Source of the DNA: Acheta domesticus
Lineage: Eukaryota; Arthropoda; Insecta; Orthoptera; Gryllidae
Direction: 5' to 3'
Assembly: GCA_031308135.1 (NCBI GenBank)
Contig: JAHLJT010000631.1
Span: 225,622,819 to 225,686,818, forward strand
DNA length: 64,000 nt
Of this stretch, positions 22,511-30,769 are shown piece after piece; position 1 is the stretch's first letter, and the number at the start of each line of letters is the position of its first letter. The position numbers and the translations under genes are program-made. A model generated the notes under the pieces. It saw only the letters and a list, made by a program, of their open reading frames with translations, was not told the origin of the DNA and did not search any database.

Positions 22511-23396
22511 TGTAAATATTAACGACGTGAAAGTTAAGTAAAAAATTACAGTTTTGTAATTAAAAAAAAAACAACCGATAGACCAAAATGGCTTTTATGT
22601 CATTGATAGAGTACATTTACCACTATCCCAACCAAAAGTTTAAAGAAAAAATTTGGAGCCTTTTTGAGAAAATCTTGTTTTTATAATTTTTTAAAATTGC
22701 ACATATTGCAAGCAATATTGTACGAAAACTACCAAAATTTTGAAAAACATTTACATGACCTTTATTAAAGAACTCAATATGCAGAACAAATTTTTATTTG
22801 AAAAAAAATCTCTATCTTCAATTTTGTAGTTGGAGAAAGACGCCGAAAAAATTCAAACTTTCACCATTTTGGAAAATTCAGAGCTGTACGTGAAAATCGG
22901 ACCAATGCCATGTAAATACGTGGTTTTTACTCTATTCATACAAGAAATTTAAAGAAAAAATTTGGAGCCGTTTTTGAGAAAATTTTGAAAATCCCCGGGG
23001 GGCTTCATATAAAGTACCCCCAAATTTTGAAGAATCTTTTTCAAAATCTCAAAGCTTCGACTAGAATCAGACCGACCGGGGAATATCCATTTTGGAAGAA
23101 ATCGTACATATGGTTTAGGCGCTAGCAGTGTTCACAGACAGACGGACAGACAATCGTTTTGCTTTCAATTGGGTTTTCGGTACCAAGGACCTAGAAAACA
23201 GGGTTTCTGGCTACACCACGTGTTAGGGGATTTTTTTTCTTAATTTAGCAACTGGTTTTATCCACTTTTTCCTTTTCATGGCCCCGCAATTAATTTTTTT
23301 CCGCCGAAAATTGGCCATTTTTTCGCGCAGCATTACGTAACTTTCCCTATACTACGTATATCACTCCGTGTATACGTACGTATACGGGAAAGTAAG

Positions 23397-23625
23397 AATG
23401 AGAGAGAAAGATTGAAAAAGACAAAGAAAGAGGCAGAAAACCAGAAAGAGGAATGTAGACAGAGAGAGAAAGAGACTAAAAGAAAGAGAAATAATGAGAA
23501 AGACAGAAAGAGGGAGAAAGAGAGAAAGAGACAGAGAGAGAGAAAGAGAGGGAGCTTGTAAATGGGCACGCGCGCCTGTGTGCATGTGTGTGCGTGCGTG
23601 TGTGCGCCTGTGTGCATGTGTGATA
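23397..23625 (+). repeat. Purine-rich (GAGAAA)n followed by GTGC/GTGT repeat
   Basis: 23397-23555 is GA-rich low-complexity DNA and 23570-23625 alternates GTGC and GTGT. Frames here are artefacts. Confidence 0.85.
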
Positions 23626-23754
23626 TTTTATTTTATTAACACGTTTCTCAAAATCGTTAACGAAAAGATGTTATTTTCTCTGTTTGTTTAGATGATGTGA
23701 GCGTCATTTTCCATTCAAAACACCGGTATAATCTTTAAGGACGCCCATACCAGT

Positions 23755-24250
23755 GTAGAGTGTGGCGTCGTGGTAGCTAAATAACGACACAGACACGAGC
23801 TCTATGTACAAATTGGTTTATTTACAGAATGTACAAATTTACAGCTCTGGGGTTATGTTCGCCAGTACCTCCCACGCGCCTGCTCCCCGTCCCTAGGGCT
23901 AGTGCATCCCCCACCTTCCGCTTTACCGCGCCGGTGGCCGACACCGTGTTTCGCACACGCCGTGCCTCAAGGACCGCACTCCCGTCTCGGGCGAGCATGC
24001 ACGTCTACTCCCGAGGTGCTCTGACACCGAACTGCTCCTCTGTTAACTTACTTTGGCGGTCGGCTTCCACCCTCTAAAGGCCGCCGGAACACATGGCCCG
24101 CACTGGGGGGGTCCGGTGCCCCTGCCAGCTCCTCTTGCGTCACGAGGGGTAGCAAGAAAATTTCCACTTTCCAGTGCCTTTGTCTGTCCCATGTGTCCAG
24201 CAGCCTCCGTGCCCGGCCGTTTGAAAATCTGGCTGGCATGTACCGACGTT
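23755..24250 (-). mobile_element. GC-rich segment, possible solo LTR
   Basis: About 500 bp of GC-rich DNA between AT-rich flanks. On the minus strand there is a TAAATAAACC polyadenylation-like signal (+ strand GGTTTATTTACAG at 23814), placed as in the LTR at 25467. It starts TGTAGAG on the plus strand and could end at ..GTTACA. I see no convincing target duplication, so this stays tentative. Confidence 0.3.
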
Positions 24251-24314
24251 ACAAGAGGTCCTCCAAAGATGTTTTACCGGTATTTAAAACGTATGAAAAG
24301 TATTTTTTTAACGT

Positions 24315-24760
24315 CTTATCAATATTTAGGACTGTCTGTTGTAATAATTTGAATATAAAATAATAGTTCCAAGACGTTTATAGACAGACTAACAATAAAA
24401 TTTTTATTGATAAAATCACATAATTGCACTGTTGAATAAATATATAATTAGCAACGTTTCGGAGGACAGTTTTTCCTCCATCATCAGGCCATGCAGGAAT
24501 AAAATTAGATGATAAAACATATGAATAACAACATAGGTCTAGGTGACTCTGATGATGCTTGTTGATACAATTTATATGGAGGAATGGAGGAAGGAATGGA
24601 GGAAGAATGGAGGAATGGAGGAGGAGGGATGGAGGAAAAACTGTCCTCCGAAACGTTGCTAATTTTATATTTATTCAACTGTGCAATTATGTGATTTTAT
24701 CAATAAAATTTTTATTGTTAGTCTGTCTCTAAACGTCTTGGAACTATTATTTTACATTCA
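24315..24760. mobile_element. Ribozyme-bearing foldback element 21 bp upstream of exon d
   Basis: A 446-bp insertion flanked by the target duplication TATTTTTTTAACGT / TATTTTTTAACGT (24301-24314 and 24761-24773, differing by one T). Arms of ~125 bp are inverted: AATAGTTCCAAGACGTTTA / TAAACGTCTTGGAACTATT, and AACGTTTCGGAGGACAGTTT / AAACTGTCCTCCGAAACGTT. The tips between them hold a GGAATGGAGGAA minisatellite (24580-24635). The left arm has an intact hammerhead core; in the right arm CUGAUGA is replaced by the minisatellite. Its right end lies 21 bp from the exon d acceptor. Confidence 0.8.
24447..24493 (-). ncRNA. Hammerhead ribozyme core (HH4)
   Basis: On the minus strand: stem I strand UGGC, CUGAUGA, one U, stem II GGAGGA / UCCUCC (6 of 6 pairs, 7-nt loop), GAAACGUU, then GCUA. 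Stem I pairs GCUA with UGGC through one G-U wobble. Cleavage is predicted between plus positions 24453 and 24452. Confidence 0.8.
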
Positions 24761-24794
24761 TATTTTTTAACGTGTTTTTAATACGTGTCCTCAG

Positions 24795-25069
24795 GCGCTG
24801 CCGCACTTCGGCGTGCTGGCGCGCGCGGAGGTGGGGCTGCTGCTGTGGGAGGCGCGCGGCGGCGACTGCGGCGGCGGCGGCGGGGCGGCGGCGGCGGCGG
24901 CGGCGGCGGGGGCAGCGACGGCGGCGGGGGCGGAGGACTCGGAGCGGCAGCCCGGCAGCCGCCTCAAGACGCCGCAGCTGCCCGTGTGGGTGAGCGCGGC
25001 CGCGGGCCACTTCGGCGTGCTCTTCGCCACCGACCGCGAGCTCCTGCGCAACTACCACGCCGAGCGACG
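24795..25069 (+). CDS. MINDY4: MINDY-4-type deubiquitinase, exon d (catalytic His)
   Basis: It starts in phase 0 after GTCCTCAG with ALPHFGVLARAEVGLLLWE. It then carries an unusual Gly/Ala-rich insert of roughly 35 residues encoded by GGC/GCG repeats (about 24850-24940), then RLKTPQLPVWVSAAAGHFG, VLFATDRELLRNYHAER. The block LKTP..PvWV....GHFgvLF is the MINDY-3/4 segment holding the active-site histidine, which is retained here (GHF); human MINDY-4B, described as inactive, lacks it. LLRNYHAERRF matches the MINDY-4 pattern and leaves no room for the EF-hand insert of MINDY-3. It ends in phase 2 (CG|GTGAGC). Confidence 0.92.
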
Positions 25070-25084
25070 GTGAGCGCAGGGGAA

Positions 25085-25250
25085 AGCAAAGGGGTACCAT
25101 ATGTACACGTAAGCTTCCGCGGCTCGAGTTCGTAACTTCTCGGCTGTCCGGGTGACGCCGCGTCGTTGGCAGAGAGGCCGACGTTTCGTCTACCATGTCG
25201 CAGGCTTCCTCAGCTTCCTTTGAGGAAGCCTGCGACATGGTAAAATATAA
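25085..25250 (-). mobile_element. Ribozyme-related element in intron 4
   Basis: On the minus strand, after the hammerhead core, it reads GGCCTCTCTGCCAACGACGC, then GGCGTCACCCGGACAGCCGA and CGAGCCGCGGAAGC. This resembles the tail of the copies at 25.4 and 38.5-38.7 kb (CGCGGCGTTTCCCGGATAGC, CGAGTAGnnACTGACTCCGGC). The tip is a hairpin (ACCATGTCGCAGGCTTCCTC against its inverse) joining two inverted ribozyme arms. No target duplication was found. Confidence 0.55.
25176..25218 (-). ncRNA. Hammerhead core (HH5), stem I disrupted
   Basis: CUGAGGA, an imperfect stem II, then GAAACGUC. The conserved boxes are intact, but the 5' strand of stem I has been replaced by hairpin-tip sequence, so GGCC after the cleavage site has no partner. 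It is probably inactive as it stands. Confidence 0.5.
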
Positions 25251-25384
25251 ATAGAGAAATTTTGCCACCTCGAACGTCAAGCCCTATCGATCGTCTGCTC
25301 CGCGCAGTTCAAGATTCGCGTCGTTTTAGAGCATCTGCGCATGCGCAGAAGATAGATAGTGCTTAACGTTCGAGGTGACAAAAT

Positions 25385-25466
25385 CTCTCTGATTTTGTAC
25401 GAGAGCGTGGGCTTCCGCTGCTGGAGTCAGTTGCTACTCGGCTATTCGGAACACGCCGTGTCCTAG
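25385..25466 (-). mobile_element. Ribozyme-related element, left fragment of the outer shell
   Basis: On the minus strand CACGGCGTGTTCCGAATAGC, CGAGTAGCAACTGACTCCAG continues the sequence that is interrupted at 38484 on the far side of the LTR retrotransposon. The junction is marked by CTAG on both sides. It is the same family as 38484-38765. Confidence 0.6.
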
Positions 25467-26015
25467 TGTCGTGATGACATTGATGGGAGGGAGTATGTGG
25501 CGGGAGAAAGACGAACTCTTGGTTGGCTATTAACAGCGGTTTATTGTAAGCCCTGGTTTCAAGTACAATGTTACATCATAGCAGAGGCTACGCAGTCCAG
25601 CACTCAGTCGGTCGTTGCCATGAGGGTGGGGGAGAGGTGGTAGGCAGCGGCAGCGGCGGCGGCGGCGGCGGCAATGGCGGTAACAAAGGCAGATAGGCTG
25701 GCGGTGGGTCGCTTGGCTCAGCCTTGCGTCGATTCCCGACTTGGTCAAACCGAAGGCAACCGTGGAGTCGGGACGCCGGCGATCAGTACCATGCTCACTA
25801 GGAGCGGTAAACAAGCGACATCGCGGCGGGCGTACGCCGCCTTTATATACTGCCGGGTCAGTCCATCCCTACTGCAGCAGGGGTGGCATTGCCCTCGTTC
25901 GGGTCACTCACAGGGAGGCGGGGGACGGCGGTCAGCCCGCACATCTGGTAGCCATGCCTGCTCGACCCGGGCGAAGAGAAAGCGGAAGTGTCCAAGGCGG
26001 CGTCGCTTCACCACA
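25467..26015 (-). mobile_element. 3' LTR of a gag-protease retrotransposon
   Basis: A 549-bp LTR; in element orientation it begins TGTGGTGAAGCGACGCCG and ends CAATGTCATCACGACA. It matches the 5' LTR (30289-30769 plus 38413-38479, 548 bp) with very few differences, so the insertion is young. It has an AATAAA-type signal (plus strand GGTTTATTGTAAGC at 25540) and a GGC/GCC microsatellite. The outer flank is CTAG, repeated after the other LTR at 38480-38483. A purine-rich ggcggggtga sits immediately inside it. Confidence 0.9.
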
Positions 26016-26542
26016 TCACCCCGCCCGTAATCAGCCGCGGGGCGGGGGATTTCGGAGACCCGACTGAGTACTGAACTATTCTATATAAATTACACACAAT
26101 ACACATGAACAAATATGGCATATGTTAGGTTCTTAAACACCAAGATAAAAAAAACATGATCAAAACGGTACCACAAAAAGACATAAAAGACACAATAATG
26201 TAAAGGCATAACACGTTAAAAAACACTTGGTAAGAAGATATAGTTCATAGATATATACAACAAACACTAAAAGAAGGACAAAAATACGTAACATAAAGAG
26301 ATATAACATTAAAAAGACACAAAACGAGGCACGCAGCTTGACAGAATAAAAGAAACCAATATAAACAATATTCTTTGGCTTGAATTTAGTCCTTTTTGCA
26401 AATTTTGCATCAGTTCATGAGTCTATTAGTCTTTTTTGGCTTTACCTACTATTTTATTCACATTTTGCGCCACTATCTTCTTGTACTTATAATTCACTGT
26501 CACTTTTCATACATATTCACTGTTGCACTTAAGTTTTCAGCA

Positions 26543-28818
26543 CTAAAATATTTTCTTGTTCGTTCGCAACACAAAACTAATAACCATATACGGCTTCAAC
26601 ACTTGCACAAGGAGGCCTTTGCTTTCCCTTAGCGCCAGGTCCTCGATTATTGCCTTGGTAAAGCCATATGGATTAGGCGAAGGTTCTATTAACCTGCGGG
26701 TGGTTCTGTCCATTGCGTTGTCGTTTGCGGCTTCGGCGGTGTTTGGCGGTCGGTCAGCCATCATCCGCCAGTCGTACACGCGCGCCTCCGGCTGCGGACG
26801 CAGACAGTGCGCATACGCCGTGCAAAGGGCGTATGAAGGCAGGTTCATCTCGCACGCGTCGGCCATCTCATCTGCAGGCGCGTTCGTGTTGCCCGACACT
26901 AGTGACTGCGTGCCCCACAGGCAGGGCCTGCGCTCGAACCCAGGAGTGCCCGGCACCAGCAACGGAAAGTTCATCTCGCATGTTGCGGCCAGCATCTCGC
27001 CCGCCAGCACGTTCGCGTAGCCCGTCACCAATGGCAGCAAGTCACGTAGGCAACATTTGCGCTCGAACCGAGAAGTGTCCACGGCGCCATCAGGGCGCCA
27101 CCGTGGGGCCTTCTCGCGCCTTCCACACACCAGCAAGTGGACAGGATCCAATTCGGTGCCCACCGGCCGCAGATTCTGCGGAGGCGAGTAGGCCAGGAGG
27201 CTCGTGATGAGCGTTGGCCTCACAGTATGCTGGGCCATCCACTCGGTCATGCCTCGCTGCTCCTCCGCCGCAACGCCGGCCTCCGGCTCCAGCAGCGACG
27301 ACAATGGCGCCAATTTGCCACTTTGGAAAGTAGTAGGAAGGTTTGGGTACCAACTAGGATCTGAGACACTGGACTGAGATGCCGCTGCATAAGGCACAAT
27401 TGAAGCAAATCCTTCTTTTGAGTCAGAAGTTACACTATGCAAAATACTGGATTCGTCAACACGTTCTAATATATCAATTTCTTTCTCTTTGAATCCCGAA
27501 ATTTTGGAATTGGTAAGCAGCGCAACGCGATGATCAGTTTTTGTATAATTGGTCTTAACTGTTCTACAAGGGGCAACTACGGGGGAATCGTCAACTGCAT
27601 TAGACACCTCTACTAAATTTATTAAAATATTGGAATCCTCCTCATTAGGCGTACAGGCACATTTACCCTCTGTCCCGCCCACATTCATTCTTCTAACCTG
27701 AAACACATGAGCTTCCCCTTCGGGCGTACAAGCGCGTGTCTCCGCTGTCCCGCCCGCGTTCAACTTACTAGTTCGAAAAACGTGAGTTTCCCCTTCGGGC
27801 GTACAAGCGCGAGTCTCCGCTGTCCCGCCCGCGTTCTTCTTATTAGCGCGAAAAACGTGAGTTTCCTCTTCGGGCGTACAAGCGCGTTTCTCCGCTGTCC
27901 CGCTCGCGTTCGTCTTACTAGCTCGAAAAACGTGAGTTTCCCCTTCGGGCGTACAAGCGCGTGTCTCCGCTGTCCCGCCCGCGTTCAACTTACTAGCTCG
28001 AAAAACGTGAGTTTCCCCTTCGGGCGTACAAGCGCGTGTCTCCGCTGTCCCGCCCGCGTTCAACTTACTAGCTCGAAAAACGTGAGTTCCCCCTTCGGGC
28101 GTACAAGCGCGTGTCTCCGCTGTCCCGCCCGCGTTCAACTTACTCGCTCGAAAAACGTGAGTTTCCTCTTCGGGCGTACAAGCGCGTATCTTCGCTGTCC
28201 CGCCCGCACACATCTCACTCGCGTTCATCTCGCCTATTTCGCTCTCTGTCAACGCCCCTAGCAGATCCAAATAACCCGTGTCCCGATGTCCTGCATCTAT
28301 GTCTACTACCTCTCCCACATATTGATGTTCGCGCGGCTCGTCTGCAAAAGAAATCAAATCGCCACACGGCGGTTTCCTAATTTCATTTGGTTCCATCCGA
28401 GGAGCGAGAGTTGTCACGTGCCCCTCGCAAACCTGCATTGTCTTGTTTCGTAACGAAATACTACTTCCATACTTCACCATGAAATCTAAGCCAAGTATCC
28501 CTGCATAGTTGGTAGTTCCTAATTCTACGACGAGCGTGTCATGCTCGTATGTTGCTTGATCGATCACAAATGGCACATTGCACTGACCTAGTATCTGAAG
28601 ATTGTGCCCAGAAGCGCTTTTAATTGCCGAACGATAATTTGAAAGTGGAATTTGGCCGAAAGGAAAAATTTTAGAATCGCATAAAGTAACCGCAGCTCCT
28701 GTGTCGACCAGAAATTGGTGCTGACGTCCTAAAATACCTACTCTAATTGTCATGCCCTCTGACGGGGTAACTGCTAATACTTCATCCCCGACCTCGTGGT
28801 CGGGATTTATCAGTTTCC
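26543..28818 (-). CDS. Retropepsin-like protease ORF with 25-residue repeats
   Basis: An aspartic protease domain lies near the N-terminus: FLVDTGAAVTLCD contains the catalytic DTGA, about 20 residues after the first Met (28753), with GILGLDFMV as the downstream flap/ILG motif. The frame is open upstream through the gag stop, so it is probably made by -1 frameshifting (GGGAAAC at 28813-28819) rather than from that Met. After the protease come eight 75-bp repeats (27646-28230; consensus THVFRASKLNAGG, TAETRACTPEGE). The ~400-residue remainder is Pro/Arg-rich without an RT motif, ending IEPSPNPYGFTKAIIEDLAL. The frame is intact over 736 codons from Met. Confidence 0.75.
27646..28230 (-). repeat. 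Eight in-frame 75-bp repeats in the protease ORF
   Basis: The anchor CGGGCGTACAAGCGCG recurs at exact 75-bp steps (27721, 27796, 27871, 27946, 28021, 28096, 28171), plus a more degenerate first unit near 27646. Each unit encodes 25 residues with one Cys (RACTPEGE). Confidence 0.9.
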
Positions 28819-28819
28819 C
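28787..28819 (-). promoter_or_regulatory. Predicted -1 ribosomal frameshift signal
   Basis: On the minus strand, in gag frame: TCG GGA AAC TGA. GGGAAAC fits the X XXY YYZ slippery pattern directly before the gag stop. After an 8-nt spacer (28805-28812) comes a perfect hairpin, CCCGACC-ACGA-GGTCGGG (28787-28804). Slipping by -1 enters the open protease frame. This geometry matches known retroviral gag-pro signals. Confidence 0.8.
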
Positions 28820-29517
28820 GAATTCACGTCCCGTTTTTGACAGTCTACCGTGCAGTGGCCGGATTCTTTACATTTACTACATATTATCGATGGGCATTTC
28901 CGTATGTTGTGATCTGTCTGCCCGCAATTAAAACACTTTCGTTTCTTGTCCGGACAATCTCGCGAAAAATGGCCTGGTTTTCCGCAATGATAGCACACTC
29001 TCGCCGCGAGTGGCTGTCGAGGAGGTGGCGGTGGTTGCTGTGCGAATCCCGGGCTCCGACCTCGGGGTGGATGCTGAATGGCAAAGAACTCTGAACCTGC
29101 ACCGAACGGCAATGCCGATGAGTAATCTCGGTTGCCCTCTCTTATATTACCATAAGAGGGAAAGGCGGAAGTCTGCACCGGCACAGACGGTTGTGGCGGT
29201 ATTGCCTGTTGCGAAAACCCGTACGGCGAGTTGGGCGCATAGAAAGAATTTTGTACCGCCGACTGCGGCATTGTTGCCCACTGTGCGTACCCTTGCAGGG
29301 CGTCGCCGCCAAGAGAGTTCAGCGAGCTGACTGTTCGTCTCGCAGACGCATAATTCCTAGCAATCGCTTCTTCTTGTTTTGCAAACGCTACTGCTTCTAG
29401 CATTGTTTTTGGATTACGCACCGAAACGAACCGACCTATTTCCTCTCTCAGACCTGCTAGAAACTGCGCTAATAATCTTTCCTCGAACATCGCCTTGGTT
29501 GCAACTGCATCGGGGTT
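28810..29517 (-). CDS. Gag, C-terminal part with three zinc knuckles
   Basis: It encodes MFEERLLAQFLAGLREEIGR and a Gln/Pro-rich linker, then three CCHC knuckles: CYHCGKPGHFSRDC, CFNCGQTDHNIRKC and CSKCKESGHCTVDC (C-X2-C-X4-H-X4-C), expected to bind the element's RNA. The frame continues upstream to about 29517, where it abuts the N-terminal Gag in a different frame. It stops at TGA 28810-28812, at the frameshift signal. Confidence 0.8.
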   Translation of the reverse strand, partial: NPDAVATKAMFEERLLAQFLAGLREEIGRFVSVRNPKTMLEAVAFAKQEEAIARNYASARRTVSSLNSLGGDALQGYAQWATMPQSAVQNSFYAPNSPYGFSQQAIPPQPSVPVQTSAFPSYGNIREGNRDYSSALPFGAGSEFFAIQHPPRGRSPGFAQQPPPPPRQPLAARVCYHCGKPGHFSRDCPDKKRKCFNCGQTDHNIRKCPSIICSKCKESGHCTVDCQKRDVNSGN

Positions 29518-30020
29518 ACTGTAGCAGTTTTGTAGTGTCGTTCTAGCGTCGCGAGCCTGCTCGCGAAGTCACTTGTCGACTCCAAGTGCTTTTGACTACA
29601 GTCGTTAAACATCTTCTCTAAAGTTGGCCGTGATAATTTTGGGGAAAATCTATCTTTCATATACTTGCAAAAATCCGAGTAGGACGCCACTACGTACGCA
29701 TTGTTCTCCGCAAATTCCGATGCAACACCAGCTAAACGTAAGCGGACTACGCCTAGTGTTTGGGCCTCACTCCAGTTGCTAAAATTGCTAACTATTCGAA
29801 GACGCTCTAAAAAGGTTTCAATGCGGGTACCGTCCTCACCAGTGAACATTGGAACAAGACAGATTTGACCGGCTGATACGTTGGCTTGTACCGAAATATT
29901 TTGTGATGTGGGAGTTCTGTCGCCCTCAATTGTAAATACGGGAGATACAAAATCCATGAGATTCGTGCCAAGCCCAGTTTCCCAGGGCAAGGGGAACTGC
30001 TGATTGCCTCGTTGCGACAT
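29469..30020 (-). pseudogene. Gag, N-terminal part, frameshifted
   Basis: It starts MSQRGNQQFPLPWETG after the primer region. It contains a retrotransposon-Gag-like helix region (FLERLRIVSNFSNWSEAQTL, YMKDRFSPKLSRPTLEKMF, FASRLATLERHYKT). Around 29490-29520 the frame turns into an unrelated tail ending in Asp-Tyr, while the Gag similarity continues in the neighbouring frame. A single-base indel in a CCCC run there is the simplest cause; this breaks Gag unless it is a sequencing error. Confidence 0.7.
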
Positions 30021-30149
30021 GCTGCTGTTTAATCAATCCTGCGCGAAAAATTTTGAATACAAAGTGAAGAAAAAAAATTTGAATGGCCGTTACTTTACCC
30101 TAGTTCTCTTTCTCTCGCATTGCTACTGATGGTCTACTCATGGTGGGGC

Positions 30150-30215
30150 TCGAACCCGTGCTCCCTTTCGGAGCCCAGATTACCATCCCACGCTCCCTCC
30201 CTTTCGATTCGAGCT
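30150..30215 (-). other. tRNA-like fragment in the leader
   Basis: On the minus strand GTGGG is followed after about 40 nt by GGGTTCGAGCCCCACC. This resembles a T-arm and acceptor end, with a B-box-like GGTTCGAGCC and GTGGG/CCCAC pairing. The T stem pairs only three bases and no anticodon arm is convincing, so it is not called a tRNA gene. Confidence 0.25.
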
Positions 30216-30228
30216 CACAACCCCGCAC

Positions 30229-30288
30229 CTGACGCCAATGTGTCGTGATGACATATATGTCGTCAGGACCCCACACCTGACGCCAATA
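30229..30288 (-). promoter_or_regulatory. Primer-binding-site region, partly duplicated
   Basis: In element orientation the 5' LTR end CATCACGACA is followed by TATTGGCGTCAGGTGTGGGG, a TGG-starting sequence as expected for a tRNA primer site. A second LTR-end/primer-like copy (ATGTCATCACGACAC, ATTGGCGTCAGGTGCGGGG) follows about 50 bp later (plus strand 30222-30254). The identity of the tRNA is not assigned. Confidence 0.5.
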
Positions 30289-30769
30289 TGTCGTGATGAC
30301 ATTGATGGGAGGGTGTATGTGGCGGGAGAAAGACGAACTCTTGGTTGGCTATTAACAGCGGTTTATTGTAAGCCCTGGTTTCAAGTACAATGTTACATCA
30401 TAGCAGAGGCTACGCAGTCCAGCACTCAGTCGGTCGTTGCCATGAGGGTGGGGGAGAGGTGGTAGGCAGCGGCAGCGGCGGCGGCGGCGGCGGCAATGGC
30501 GGTAACAAAGGTAGATAGGCTGGCGGTGGGTGGCTTGGCTCAGCCTTGCGTCGATTCCCGACTTGGTCAACCCGAAGGCAACCGTGGAGTCGGGACGCCG
30601 GCGATCAGTACCATGCTCACGAAGAGCGGTAAACAAGCGACATCTCGGCGGCCGTACGCCGCCTTTATATACTGCCGGGTCAGTCCATTCCTCGGCAGCG
30701 GGGGTGGCATTGCCCTCGTTCGGGTCACTCACAGGGGGCGGGGGACGGGCGGTCAGCCCGCACATCTGG
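30289..30769 (-). mobile_element. 5' LTR of the retrotransposon, inner segment
   Basis: 481 bp matching 25467 to ~25950 of the 3' LTR. It is cut at CACATCTGG, where the foldback element entered. The rest of the LTR is at 38413-38479. Confidence 0.9.

Larger units (their letters stand above)
18508..23375 (+). repeat. Dispersed family F, copy C, split by a 3.3-kb inverted-repeat element
   Basis: The 5' part (18508 to about 19215) starts ACTAGTGGTGCTACTGAACG. The 3' part (about 22511-23375) contains GCGCTAGCAGTGTTCACAGA, CAGACGGACAGACAATCG, CACCACGTGTTAGGGGATTT and CGCGCAGCATTACGTAACTT. The two halves resume one another across the insertion 19217-22510. Confidence 0.65.
26016..30288 (-). mobile_element. 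Internal region of the LTR retrotransposon (no RT or integrase)
   Basis: 4.27 kb between the LTRs, read on the minus strand: primer-site region, gag, protease with a repeat region, then about 500 bp of AT-rich non-coding DNA up to the 3' LTR. No reverse transcriptase, RNase H or integrase motif is present, so this copy depends on another element for these functions. The gag/retropepsin type and 4-bp target duplication fit a Ty3/gypsy-like element (inference). Confidence 0.8.

Noticed and set aside
22216..22515. 99-codon frame starting MACMTTRWRL, matched by a 131-codon frame at 19163-19558
   Set aside because: Present in both inverted arms of a repeat, with no recognised domain and no supporting gene structure.
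26556..28380. Plus-strand frames of 154, 164 and 184 codons with regular repeats
   Set aside because: Antisense shadows of the protease ORF and its 75-bp repeats.
30150..30215. tRNA gene on the minus strand
   Set aside because: A B-box-like GGTTCGAGCC is present, but the T stem and anticodon arm do not fold properly.
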